Part shown: one piece after another, positions 36,640-43,553 of the stretch
Layout of the letters: the number at the start of each line of letters is the position of its first letter
Position numbering within the stretch: position 1 is the stretch's first letter
Source: a virus
IMG/VR virus record: IMGVR_UViG_3300027973_001824
Coordinates: 1-45,531 of that record
Strand: one strand, 5' to 3'
DNA: 45,531 nt
Made by a program: the position numbers and the translations under genes
Notes under the pieces: model-generated
Database searches by the model: none
What the model saw: only the letters and a program-made list of their open reading frames with translations
What the model was told of the DNA's origin: nothing

Positions 36640-36884
36640 TGAAAGAAAATGAATGGTCAGTCGACCTGTCGCAGGATATTCTGCGTACAATACGCTTAGA
36701 GTGTAACGGAAACATTGCGGCGATAACTGTGACGCGAGCATGGGGTGAGCAAGAATCAATGACGTTGTTTGTAGAAGAGCGCGAGTCGCTCAAAGCATCG
36801 ATCGCTGAGATAGGTTCACAGATGGTAATTCTGGGGATGATTATTTCACACATTGGCCCAGACAAACCGGTGAGGACTAAATGA
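36639..36884 (+). CDS. Small acidic protein, unrecognised
   Basis: An 81-residue protein in a tight overlapping string: its ATG overlaps the previous TAA and its end overlaps the next ATG (ATGA). It starts MKENEWSVDLSQDILRTIRL, with a beta-rich middle (NIAAITVTRAW) and a C-terminal hydrophobic helix (IAEIGSQMVILGMIISHIG) that could be amphipathic or membrane-associated. No known motif. Confidence 0.65.
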   Translation: MKENEWSVDLSQDILRTIRLECNGNIAAITVTRAWGEQESMTLFVEERESLKASIAEIGSQMVILGMIISHIGPDKPVRTK

Positions 36885-37900
36885 AGGGTATTTATTTTTC
36901 AAATAATTCATACGGTATCCGTTGGTGGGACAAAGAACAAAAGAAGTACATTCACGGCGGGCGATTTGCTACTCGCGAAGAAGCTGAAATTGAGTTAACA
37001 CGCCGCATGGGTAATCAGCAAACGCCCACCATCCGTGGCGTGGATATGGTACAGTATGATGCAGACTACGCGGATTCATTATGGAAGGCGGCTGGTAGCG
37101 TGCACAAGGTTGTGCGTAAAGCAGCTGAAGAACGTCGGCACACTGCAATTCATCTGGGTGATCAACCAGTGGCTCTTGCGTTTCTTTCTGATCTGCATAT
37201 TGGCAGTGAGGGCACTGATTACGATGCGATAAAGAGAGACACCGATCTGATCTCCAAGACTGATGGCATGTACGCAGTGTTTCACGGGGACGGTATTGAC
37301 AACTGGATTGTCGGCAAACTTCAAGCGTTGCAGCGCAGCCAAGCGGTGTCTTTTAAGAATGAAATCTTGATGTTCCGCCGTTGGCTTGAGCTGATCTCCG
37401 AAAAATTGCTAATCGTTGTCAGCGGTAACCACGACAATTGGACCAAGAAGTTATCCGGCATCGACATTATCCCGAACTACCTGACCAATACGTGTGTACT
37501 GTACGATCCATTCGAGGTACGAGTGCAGGTGTCTTGCGGTACTGGCAGCTGGGATATGTTGATCCGCCACCAATGGAAGTCATCCAGTATCTTTAACCCT
37601 ACACATGGTATTGAGGTAGGGTACGATCGCATGACCCTGCCCTTTGATATTGGTGTAGGCGGCCACACACACATAGGCACGTTGGTGCGTCCCTTCTACC
37701 GTCACAACAAGGAACGATTGGCAATCCTGACCGGTGCCTACAAGCGCGTGGATAGTTTTTCAAAAGAGATTGGATTTGCCGACACAATGACCAATGGGTG
37801 CGGTGCACTAATCCTTTTCCCAGACGGAAAAGTGTGGTATAATTCTGACTTAGAGGTAGCAGCTAGTTACCTCACTTACTTACGGAGGCAACAATGGTAG
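36881..37900 (+). CDS. Metallophosphoesterase with an integrase-arm/AP2-like N-terminal domain
   Basis: A 339-residue protein. The calcineurin-like motifs are all present: SD104LH106IG, HGDGIDN, SGNHDNW, RHQWK and GGHTH, giving the two-metal site of phosphodiesterases. The first ~45 residues (NSYGIRWWDKEQKKYIHGG, then FATREEAEIELTRR) look like a small three-strand-plus-helix DNA-binding module found in AP2 domains and integrase arm-binding domains. The combination suggests a DNA- or nucleotide-directed phosphoesterase. The start lies in an ATGA overlap. The fusion is uncommon as far as I know. Confidence 0.85.
   Translation: MKGIYFSNNSYGIRWWDKEQKKYIHGGRFATREEAEIELTRRMGNQQTPTIRGVDMVQYDADYADSLWKAAGSVHKVVRKAAEERRHTAIHLGDQPVALAFLSDLHIGSEGTDYDAIKRDTDLISKTDGMYAVFHGDGIDNWIVGKLQALQRSQAVSFKNEILMFRRWLELISEKLLIVVSGNHDNWTKKLSGIDIIPNYLTNTCVLYDPFEVRVQVSCGTGSWDMLIRHQWKSSSIFNPTHGIEVGYDRMTLPFDIGVGGHTHIGTLVRPFYRHNKERLAILTGAYKRVDSFSKEIGFADTMTNGCGALILFPDGKVWYNSDLEVAASYLTYLRRQQW
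37835..37843 (+). promoter_or_regulatory. Extended -10 promoter element
   Basis: TGGTATAAT (37835-37843) is a perfect extended -10 box without a clear -35 box, about 50 bp before the small zinc protein. It could start transcription of the following zinc, HTH and thyX genes. Confidence 0.4.
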
Positions 37901-38076
37901 ACGAATGTGAGTATTGCGGTCTAGAATTGGAAGAATGCACGTGCTCAGAACCTGTAGCAGACACTCGACACTCCGTTGGCAATCGAGTTAAGAAAGAGCA
38001 CGATTATCAACAGGAGGAATGGCTGATGCGTTATCACTACGCACAGACTCAACATCAGAATGACCAGAACCGCTGA
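37894..38076 (+). CDS. Small zinc-ribbon-like protein
   Basis: A 60-residue protein with GGAGG before ATG 37894. The N-terminus MVDECEYCGLELEECTCSE has C-x2-C and C-x-C pairs that could bind one zinc ion. The rest is hydrophilic and rich in Gln, His and Arg. Such small zinc fingers are frequent in phage genomes and often modify host proteins, but no specific role can be read here. It overlaps both neighbours. Confidence 0.7.
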   Translation: MVDECEYCGLELEECTCSEPVADTRHSVGNRVKKEHDYQQEEWLMRYHYAQTQHQNDQNR

Positions 38077-38269
38077 GATTATCAAAGCTGAGATGCGTGC
38101 TGCCCGTACAACTGTTGAAGAGTTGGCCGAGTATGCAGGCATCTCAGCTAAACGCCTCGAGGATATACTAGGGGGTACTAAAAAACCTAGCATTACTGAA
38201 GGCATCGCAATCGCCAAGTTTTTTGAATTTGATCCGTTACTTATTATTGGAAGGCACCATGACAATTAG
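38060..38269 (+). CDS. Small XRE-type helix-turn-helix regulator
   Basis: A 69-residue protein: TVEELAEYAGISAKRLEDILGG followed by KPSITEGIAIAKFF is the Cro/CI-type helix-turn-helix layout with its fourth helix. It is nearly all DNA-binding domain, so it would act as a small dimeric regulator. No strong SD site precedes ATG 38060, so translation may be coupled to the upstream gene. It does not by itself show lysogeny, because no integrase is present in the window. Confidence 0.78.
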   Translation: MTRTAEIIKAEMRAARTTVEELAEYAGISAKRLEDILGGTKKPSITEGIAIAKFFEFDPLLIIGRHHDN

Positions 38270-38972
38270 TATTGTATCTGTTACGCAGCCCGAGCCGGAG
38301 CTGAACATGACCGCGGAGGAGCTAGTAATTTACAATGCGCGCGTGTCTAATCCTGCTGGTCAACACAACCACTGGTCAGCACCCAAGCTGATCTACCACT
38401 TGATTCGCGAGAAACATTGGAGTCCGTTTGACATGGTTGATGTAACCATGGAGGTTACTACTACGCGGGATATATCACGGCAAATGATTCGTCATCGCAG
38501 TTTTGCAGTGCAGGAATTTAGTCAGCGATATGCTGACCCAACGACTGCGCTAGGATTTGTTGACCGTGAGGCACGACTACAAGATACTAAGAATCGGCAG
38601 AACAGTATCGAGCTAGAAAAGACCGAGGCAACTCGAGAGCTGCGTGAGCAATGGTACGCGCGGTTACAAGCAGTGATTAACTACGCACGGTTTACTTACG
38701 AGTGGGGCCTACAACGAGGTATTGCCAAGGAACAGCTGCGTGCGGTGCTGCCCGAGGGATTAACACTCTCCCGCCTGTACTTCAAGGGTAGTCTTCGCTC
38801 ATGGATGCACTACTGTCAGGTACGCATGCACCCATCGACACAGAAAGAGCACCGCGAGATTGCTGTAGCAGCGTGGGCCTTACTCGAGACAAAGTTCCCG
38901 GTGATTATCCCTGCCTGTAATGTACGCTTTGCAAAAGAAAAAGCGTTTGAAGAGGAGTACTGGAATGATTGA
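38259..38972 (+). CDS. thyX: Flavin-dependent thymidylate synthase
   Basis: A 237-residue protein with GGAAGG before ATG 38259. R78-H79-R80-x7-S88 is the ThyX signature, followed by QRYADP. IYNARVSNP and HWSPFDMVDVTMEV fit the family's N-terminal half, and LRAVLPEGLTLSRLYFKGSLRSWMHYCQVR the C-terminal half with flavin and substrate contacts. It converts dUMP to dTMP with methylene-tetrahydrofolate, FAD and NADPH. Neighbouring DUF1599-like gene overlaps its 3' end by 8 bp and may act in the same nucleotide pathway. Confidence 0.95.
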   Translation: MTISIVSVTQPEPELNMTAEELVIYNARVSNPAGQHNHWSAPKLIYHLIREKHWSPFDMVDVTMEVTTTRDISRQMIRHRSFAVQEFSQRYADPTTALGFVDREARLQDTKNRQNSIELEKTEATRELREQWYARLQAVINYARFTYEWGLQRGIAKEQLRAVLPEGLTLSRLYFKGSLRSWMHYCQVRMHPSTQKEHREIAVAAWALLETKFPVIIPACNVRFAKEKAFEEEYWND

Positions 38973-39375
38973 TAAGTCAGACTTGGTAAAGGAAATGGCC
39001 GATCGATTGGGGCTGACTGTAGAACAGGTGGTTAATCCTAATCTTAAGAAGACCGCGTATAAGGCTGAGCTTCCTGTGTACGCAGAACAAAAGGCAGAAT
39101 TTCGCGATGTCTTAGAGGCACTGTGGGACATGCATCAGCAAAAGAGCGCCGACTACGGGCCGTGGAATGTAAACGCGGTTGGTGAGACCGGTGTGGCCGT
39201 GCGTATCTGGGACAAGGTTGCACGCCTGATGAACTTACTCGGTTGGGATTTGTCCACGGGTAATTTTACCGCACCGAAAACTCCCCGGAATGAATCTTTG
39301 GATGACACGCTTATGGATTTGGCCAGCTACTGTATTATTATGATAATTTATCGAAGGGGGAAATGGGGAAAATGA
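38965..39375 (+). CDS. DUF1599 / all-alpha NTP-pyrophosphatase-like protein
   Basis: A 136-residue protein with AGGAG before ATG 38965. HQQKSADYGPWN, GVAVRIWDKVARLMNLLGWD and NESLDDTLMDLASYCIIM match the pattern of DUF1599 proteins, related to MazG/dUTPase-type all-alpha NTP pyrophosphatases (acidic metal-binding helices). It probably handles a nucleotide. Placement after thyX suggests dUTP or modified-nucleotide metabolism, which is inference. Confidence 0.75.
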   Translation: MIDKSDLVKEMADRLGLTVEQVVNPNLKKTAYKAELPVYAEQKAEFRDVLEALWDMHQQKSADYGPWNVNAVGETGVAVRIWDKVARLMNLLGWDLSTGNFTAPKTPRNESLDDTLMDLASYCIIMIIYRRGKWGK

Positions 39376-39659
39376 CGCTAGAACCAACAGCACCAGAAGT
39401 AATAAAAATGCCGGAGTACGATCCATATAAGGATCCACTTCATCCCGCAGGTAATCCCTGCAGTATCTGCGACAGTCCGTTTGATGACGAAGAATGGGGA
39501 ACGATTGGTTGGGTTGGCATCCTCCCACTCTCACTCTGCGCTACCTGCAATGCTGGCATCTTTGATATGGTCTACACGCTTACTGATGAGGACACCCTCA
39601 AAGAACTGTTGGCCAGTAAGACCGAGGATGCTCAAGTCAAACAACAACTGCCTGATTAG
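39363..39659 (+). CDS. Small zinc-binding protein, unrecognised
   Basis: A 98-residue protein with GGGGG before ATG 39363 (another ATG at 39372). CSICDSP and CATCN form two C-x2-C pairs about 27 residues apart, a treble-clef or zinc-ribbon pattern. The N-terminus (EYDPYKDPLHPAGNPC) is Pro-rich. It is the last gene before a long hairpin. Confidence 0.7.
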   Translation: MGKMTLEPTAPEVIKMPEYDPYKDPLHPAGNPCSICDSPFDDEEWGTIGWVGILPLSLCATCNAGIFDMVYTLTDEDTLKELLASKTEDAQVKQQLPD

Positions 39660-39665
39660 TTGACC

Positions 39666-39700
39666 AAACGAACTGACAAGGATTACTTGTCAGTTCGTTT
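39666..39700 (+). terminator. Long perfect hairpin, probable terminator
   Basis: A perfect 15-bp stem (39666-39680 with 39686-39700) closes a 5-nt GATTA loop, seven bases after a stop codon. The 3' arm ends in TTT and is followed by ATTC, so the T-tract is weak. It would be a moderate terminator, or an RNA-processing or stability element. Confidence 0.65.
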
Positions 39701-39738
39701 ATTCATATCGGTACAAAATAAAACTAAAGGAACAGCAC

Positions 39739-40386
39739 GTGATTAACAAACTTATTATTGATTCGTCGAACAGCCGCACACCGCTTTGTGATCTTGGAGT
39801 AAAATATCCTACGGATAAGTCACCGTACAACGTAGGCTCAAGTAGTGGCCATCGGCATGCGTATACGGCTGTCTACGATCTTCTGTTCTCGTCCATTCGC
39901 CACAAGCCACTGATTGTAGGGGAAATCGGCATCGAAAGTAACCACTCCATGATGTGCTGGCGAGAATACTTTCCCGCAGCACAACTTACTGGTTGGGAAT
40001 ACTACCACGACAAAATGATCAAGGCCGTTGACGATGCGCTCAACAACACACGGTATATCTACATGGACGTGGGATCAGAAGCTTCCATCGCTGACGGGTT
40101 TCGCCGTGCTGTTAGTGAGTTCGACATTATCATCGATGACTCAACACACAACTTCGATGATCAGATGCGGGTACTTAAATATGTACACGAGTATTTAAAG
40201 CCCGGCGGTTACTTCATCATTGAGGATATCTTCAAGACGCGGTCAGAGTCTGACTACGAATCAGCATTGGCCCCGTACATGCAGTACTACACCTCGGCTA
40301 CATTTATCGAAGCTGACCATGCGAACAAAGATTCAGGTACATGGAACAACGACAAGTTGCTTGTACTCGTGCGAGGTACCAATTGA
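39739..40386 (+). CDS. Class I SAM-dependent methyltransferase-like protein
   Basis: A 215-residue protein with GTG 39739 and AAAGGAA upstream. PLIVGEIGIESNHSMMCWREYF resembles the glycine-loop SAM site (E-x-G-x), FDIIIDDSTHNFDDQM is the acidic post-strand-4 motif, and LKPGGYFIIEDI the strand-5 motif. The DDSTH pattern with a possible metal site resembles TylF/MycE-type sugar O-methyltransferases. Together with the coupled glycosyltransferase gene this suggests modification of a glycan. The substrate is unknown. Confidence 0.82.
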   Translation: MINKLIIDSSNSRTPLCDLGVKYPTDKSPYNVGSSSGHRHAYTAVYDLLFSSIRHKPLIVGEIGIESNHSMMCWREYFPAAQLTGWEYYHDKMIKAVDDALNNTRYIYMDVGSEASIADGFRRAVSEFDIIIDDSTHNFDDQMRVLKYVHEYLKPGGYFIIEDIFKTRSESDYESALAPYMQYYTSATFIEADHANKDSGTWNNDKLLVLVRGTN

Positions 40387-40946
40387 TTCACATCATTACC
40401 CCATGCACACGGCCAGAGAACTTGCCGATAATGCAGCAGTCAATTCCGCCCGAGTGCACGTGGACAATTGTACTAGACAAGTCTGTCTCCGACATGCCAG
40501 AGGGGGGTGGGTTAAAAGCGACGATCTACCGCTCGCCAGTCACAGGTCACTTTGGCAATCCCAATCGCAATTTTGCACTCGAGCACATGTACTTTGACGA
40601 TTTGGATTGGATCTATGTATTGGATGACGACAATATTATTCACCCGCAGTGGTACCCAACGGTTAGTCAGCTAAATGACGACACCTTGAACATGGTGGGT
40701 TGGGGGCAAGTGTGGCAGAACAACACCGTACGATTACATCCCGCCGGTGATCCGCATGTGGGTAATATCGATACGTCCTGCTACATGATTCGTGGCCGTC
40801 TTATGCAGAAGCTACGCTATGAGATGGATTACGTAGCCGACGGAATAATTGTAGAGCAGGCGCTGCTTCACGGTGGGTATCTTTGCTTGAACGAATACCT
40901 TGGGTACTACAACTATCTTCGTACTCCTGACGATCGAAAGCTTTAG
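40383..40946 (+). CDS. GT-A fold glycosyltransferase (GT2-like)
   Basis: A 187-residue protein. The TTG at 40383 overlaps the previous stop (TTGA) and has GAGGT upstream; from there the protein begins with IHIITPCTRPENL, a usual GT-A N-terminus, whereas the upstream in-frame ATG would add an unrelated tail. WIYVLDD82DN contains the metal-binding Asp cluster (D81-D83), and VGWGQVWQNN / CYMIRGRLM follow where the acceptor side begins. It is short for the family and lacks a membrane helix. It probably works with the upstream methyltransferase on one glycan. Confidence 0.82.
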   Translation: MIHIITPCTRPENLPIMQQSIPPECTWTIVLDKSVSDMPEGGGLKATIYRSPVTGHFGNPNRNFALEHMYFDDLDWIYVLDDDNIIHPQWYPTVSQLNDDTLNMVGWGQVWQNNTVRLHPAGDPHVGNIDTSCYMIRGRLMQKLRYEMDYVADGIIVEQALLHGGYLCLNEYLGYYNYLRTPDDRKL

Positions 40947-40986
40947 TCCTAGTGGTGGCCAGTACTCGGTACTCGTCACCACACAC

Positions 40987-41062
40987 GCCAGCATAGCTCA
41001 GTGGATAGAGCAACTGCCTTCTAAGCAGTTGGCCATGGGTTCGAGCCCCGTTGCTGGTACCA
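40987..41062 (+). tRNA. tRNA-Arg (anticodon UCU), CCA encoded
   Basis: A complete cloverleaf: acceptor GCCAGCA/TGCTGGT (40987-40993 with 41052-41058), D stem GCTC/GAGC, anticodon stem ACTGC/GCAGT with loop CTTCTAA (anticodon TCT at 41020-41022), T stem ATGGG/CCCGT with loop TTCGAGC, discriminator A and encoded CCA (41060-41062). It reads AGA (and AGG by wobble). AGA is used regularly in the tail genes. Confidence 0.96.
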
Positions 41063-41074
41063 TATTGCACACCT

Positions 41075-41114
41075 TACGCCTTTGTGATAAAATACACAAA
41101 GGCGTAGCCTTTTA
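41075..41114 (+). terminator. Intrinsic-type terminator after the tRNA
   Basis: A perfect 12-bp stem (41075-41086 with 41095-41106) closes an AT-only 8-nt loop and is followed by GCCTTTTA. It begins 12 bp after the tRNA CCA end and could define the tRNA precursor 3' end. Confidence 0.72.
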
Positions 41115-41123
41115 GGAGGGCCA

Positions 41124-41384
41124 ATGAATGAACACGACGTAGATCCTTTCTCGACACATCTTTTAAGCGTCACCACGATAAGTCCGCCGGTGTATCGATC
41201 ATTAAAGAATGGCCATCAAATAAAGTTTACTACTGAGTATCATAAAGGGTATAACGTACAAAAATACGTCGTATTCTGGACCAGTCGCTTCGGTACATTT
41301 GGATACGCTGACTGCGACTCACTTGACGAAGTAGAAGGGTGGATGACCGCAATCATGACTAAGTTAGATAAGGAGTCAACATGA
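41124..41384 (+). CDS. Small protein, unrecognised
   Basis: An 86-residue protein with a strong AGGAGG (41114-41119) before ATG 41124. The middle is beta-rich with aromatic residues (GHQIKFTTEYHKGYNVQKYVVFWTSRFGTFG), followed by a short helix. No motif is recognised. It begins a run of five tightly packed genes with ATGA-type junctions, which suggests an operon. Confidence 0.75.
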   Translation: MNEHDVDPFSTHLLSVTTISPPVYRSLKNGHQIKFTTEYHKGYNVQKYVVFWTSRFGTFGYADCDSLDEVEGWMTAIMTKLDKEST

Positions 41385-42052
41385 CACAACAATCAACCGC
41401 ACCAATACAAGCCCCGTTCAGCGCTACCAGCTACGGAGCCGGTTCAATGACAATTGACAAGACAGGCACTATCTTTCAAGTATGGACTGGCCGACTTACA
41501 AACCCGGGCGCGTGGGGTTCTCGCGTTTATCGCACCGTAAAAGGTGGCAAGCCCGAGCTTGTATGGTTTATCGAAGATGCGAACGCTGGGGTTTTAACAG
41601 TTATAAACAAGCAACTGTTCCTTCCCTACCAACCACCAAGAGGAAGTCAACAACTACAGCAAATTGACGGTTACATTGACTTTGCCGATCAACCATCGAG
41701 TACAGTAGTGAGTGTGGATGAGTCGGCCCTCAGTTCAATTAAGCAAAGTGTTGCAGTCGCTCAAGCAGCGACAAATATGGTAGATTACAAAGCAACTCGC
41801 GCACAGAATATTGCTCAGGATGCACAAAAAGCTGCCGATGAAGCTAAAGCACAGGTTGCCGCACTTCAAGCGCGAATCGATGCAATGCAGCCGCAGGGCG
41901 TTAACGTGCAGCAGGTAGCAGACATTGTGTGGGCTAAACTGTGGGATGTAATGTACTTGTTGCGTATGGGTATGAATGCAGGTAAGAGTGACGATGCCAA
42001 TATTCAAGGATGGATCAACGATCTTACTAGTTTTATTAAAAAGGTGAAGTAG
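41381..42052 (+). CDS. Protein with Ala-rich coiled coil, possibly virion-associated
   Basis: A 223-residue protein in an ATGA overlap. The N-terminal ~110 residues are beta-like (SYGAGSMTIDKTGTIFQVWTG...). Residues ~125-170 form an Ala-rich coiled coil (NIAQDAQKAADEAKAQVAAL). The C-terminus (VADIVWAKLWDVMYLLRMG, then WINDLTSFIKKV) is amphipathic. A globular head plus coiled coil fits a trimeric fibre or spike, or a membrane-associated protein. No family is recognised. Confidence 0.75.
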   Translation: MTQQSTAPIQAPFSATSYGAGSMTIDKTGTIFQVWTGRLTNPGAWGSRVYRTVKGGKPELVWFIEDANAGVLTVINKQLFLPYQPPRGSQQLQQIDGYIDFADQPSSTVVSVDESALSSIKQSVAVAQAATNMVDYKATRAQNIAQDAQKAADEAKAQVAALQARIDAMQPQGVNVQQVADIVWAKLWDVMYLLRMGMNAGKSDDANIQGWINDLTSFIKKVK

Positions 42053-42492
42053 TGAAACAGCCAGTAGCGAATCAAACGTTCTTTGTCAAGCCGTTCTTTA
42101 ATCTCAACGATAAAGAATTTCCCGCGGATAGTATCGTGGACATGCCACGTGGAGCAACACTCAGAGTACACCAGTACTTTAACTTCGTGTTCTTTCAGAT
42201 CTACACACCAGTAGCAGAGGTAGTAGACATGACTACTCGTAGTGTACGCATGATTACCGAGCAACAAGCAGTACCTGCAGACTGGGCCTTAGTCGGATCA
42301 ATCATCCTGAACGAGGCCAATACTAATGGCAGCGACACCGTACTTGACGATGACGACGGGGAGGACAGCGATCTTATCGATATACCCACCGATCCAGATG
42401 AGTTCTATCGCCTACTCACCGTAGCGAACGTGTACTTATCCCCGGAGTTACCCGATAAAAAGGAGTTTAGTTCATGGAGGTTTGGCCGATGA
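42052..42492 (+). CDS. Protein with acidic C-terminal region, unrecognised
   Basis: A 146-residue protein starting at GTG 42052, which shares its G with the previous TAG; AAGGTGA lies upstream. The N-terminal half looks globular and aromatic (FFVKPFFNLNDKEFPADS, RVHQYFNFVFFQIYTP). A run DTVLDDDDGEDSDLID gives a strongly acidic linker, as in some DNA-mimic or chaperone-like proteins. The function is unknown. Confidence 0.7.
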   Translation: MKQPVANQTFFVKPFFNLNDKEFPADSIVDMPRGATLRVHQYFNFVFFQIYTPVAEVVDMTTRSVRMITEQQAVPADWALVGSIILNEANTNGSDTVLDDDDGEDSDLIDIPTDPDEFYRLLTVANVYLSPELPDKKEFSSWRFGR

Positions 42493-42824
42493 GTGAGGAT
42501 ACATTGAACGAGAATACACCCCCGGTAAGTATTACGATGGATAATCTCCGTATGCTTACTAACATAGTAAATGAAATGTGCCAGCATATGCGCGCAGAAG
42601 TAATGGACTTCCGTTTCCCAGAAGAAGAACTAATCGAACGACAGAACTTACTTACCTTAATGGGGGGTAATCTACAGATGACGACCAATTACATCGATGC
42701 CTATCTCACCATGGCTCAACGACAGCGCGATCTCCGTGCAATAGGTACAGAGTTCTCCTTGCGTTCGGTCATGCTCAGCCCCACGGATACCGCGGAGGAA
42801 TACTATGGAGACCCTGACACTTAA
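42489..42824 (+). CDS. Helical protein, unrecognised
   Basis: A 111-residue protein. ATG 42489 is favoured over ATG 42474, because GGAGG (42476-42480) is then eight bases upstream and the start makes an ATGA overlap with the previous stop. The sequence is helical and Met-rich (MLTNIVNEMCQHMRAEVMDF, IERQNLLTLMGG). No motif recognised. It overlaps the next gene by 20 bp. Confidence 0.7.
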   Translation: MSEDTLNENTPPVSITMDNLRMLTNIVNEMCQHMRAEVMDFRFPEEELIERQNLLTLMGGNLQMTTNYIDAYLTMAQRQRDLRAIGTEFSLRSVMLSPTDTAEEYYGDPDT

Positions 42825-43053
42825 GCTGGCCGCGTGCCATCTGGGCAAAGAACAATGGACCAAAGAGATGTTGGCCGCTATCGAATACCCCCCGGGATTT
42901 ACCTTGGGAATAACTGATGATGAATATACAGATACAATAAGAGATTATATCGTAGATATCGTCGTAGAGACGGTAAACGAACAGCGTATCGCTGCTGGTG
43001 TACCTACCATCTATCACATCAAAGACGGTGATCTGTACATCATGGGGAACTGA
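42805..43053 (+). CDS. Small acidic protein next to the putative origin, unrecognised
   Basis: An 82-residue protein with GGAGG before ATG 42805. It is acidic in the middle (GITDDEYTDTIRDYIVDIVVETVNEQR) and ends in a beta-like segment (IYHIKDGDLYIMG). It is the last plus-strand gene before the convergent non-coding region. No family is recognised. Confidence 0.7.
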   Translation: METLTLKLAACHLGKEQWTKEMLAAIEYPPGFTLGITDDEYTDTIRDYIVDIVVETVNEQRIAAGVPTIYHIKDGDLYIMGN

Positions 43054-43091
43054 CTTTTTTCTTTGGGTAGTTGGAAGGTAAAAACTATAGT

Positions 43092-43125
43092 ACTGGGGTA
43101 TATACATAATGTGTGTTACCCCGGT
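43092..43125 (+). promoter_or_regulatory. Hairpin adjoining the DnaA boxes
   Basis: ACTGGGGTA (43092-43100) pairs with TACCCCGGT (43117-43125), nine pairs with one T-G wobble and a 16-nt loop. It ends three bases before the first DnaA box and has no T-tract. It may be a structural part of the origin or a weak end for plus-strand transcripts. Confidence 0.5.
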
Positions 43126-43128
43126 GCT

Positions 43129-43159
43129 TGTGGATAACCTGTGGATAAAATGTGGATAA
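43129..43159 (-). promoter_or_regulatory. Three tandem DnaA boxes at 11-bp steps
   Basis: TGTGGATAA, the reverse complement of the high-affinity DnaA box TTATCCACA, occurs at 43129-43137, 43140-43148 and 43151-43159. All three are perfect and in the same orientation. The constant 11-bp step puts them on nearly the same face of the helix. Confidence 0.85.
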
Positions 43160-43197
43160 CTTTGTTCATGTACGTGAAAAGAGCCAATAGCGCCCTA

Positions 43198-43267
43198 ATT
43201 GGCCTCACACAACCATTGCTTTTGCCATTGGCCTCAGTACATATACCTTTAAGGAACCATTGGCCTC
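43198..43267 (+). repeat. ATTGGCCTC direct repeats, three copies
   Basis: ATTGGCCTC occurs at 43198-43206, 43227-43235 and 43259-43267 (steps of 29 and 32 bp), the last two extended to CCATTGGCCTC. An inverted near-copy, GAGCCAAT, lies at 43181-43188. They lie between the DnaA boxes and the AT-rich tract, as iterons often do. Confidence 0.8.
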
Positions 43268-43269
43268 GA

Positions 43270-43340
43270 GCGATCATATGATATAATTTGAACTTTTCAT
43301 TTCAAAAAAAGTCTCAAAAAGTCCGAAATTTAAAAAAAAG
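43270..43340. other. AT-rich tract, candidate DNA unwinding element
   Basis: The stretch is strongly AT-rich with several A-runs of five to eight, and opens with the palindrome ATCATATGAT (43273-43282), which overlaps an extended -10 box TGATATAAT (43279-43287). Its place beside repeats and DnaA boxes fits an unwinding element. Confidence 0.55.
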
Positions 43341-43341
43341 T

Positions 43342-43542
43342 GGCCAACATCGTGAAAAACATCACAAATAGTTGACATAACGTTGGCCAATGTGTGCAAT
43401 TTATCACAAAGTCGTGCAAAACGTGGCCAAACCTGTGCAAAAGCAGACAGAAACTGTGCAAAGTCAAAGCAACATTAGTGCCGTAGTGTTGCTTTGGGCC
43501 AAAGTCTGTGCACGCGCGCGTCGTCGAGCAAAAAGTTTGGCC
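43342..43542 (+). repeat. Interleaved GTGCAA and GGCCAA repeat array
   Basis: GTGCAA starts at 43394, 43414, 43435 and 43456 (steps of 20, 21 and 21 bp, two helical turns). GGCCAA or its complement TTGGCC is at 43342, 43383, 43425, 43497 and 43537, continuing the TTGGCC cores of the left repeats and followed by one more at 43682. ATCACAAA occurs twice (43361, 43403). The phased spacing suggests protein binding sites. Confidence 0.7.
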
Positions 43543-43553
43543 AGCGCGCGTCG
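43514..43553 (+). repeat. GCGCGCGTCG direct repeat, two copies 30 bp apart
   Basis: Exact copies lie at 43514-43523 and 43544-43553. They are the most GC-rich part of the intergenic region and mark its right half. Confidence 0.7.

Noticed and set aside
38060-38269. Evidence of a temperate lifestyle from the XRE-type regulator
   Set aside because: A single small HTH protein inside a lytic-gene cluster, without integrase, attachment site or divergent repressor promoter, is not enough.
41065-41093. Possible promoter TTGCAC-17 bp-TAAAAT after the tRNA
   Set aside because: The -35 box matches at only three of six positions and the -10 box lies in the loop of a terminator-like hairpin.
43372-43400. 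TTGACA at 43372-43377 as a promoter
   Set aside because: No acceptable -10 box at 16-19 bp; the nearest is TGCAAT.
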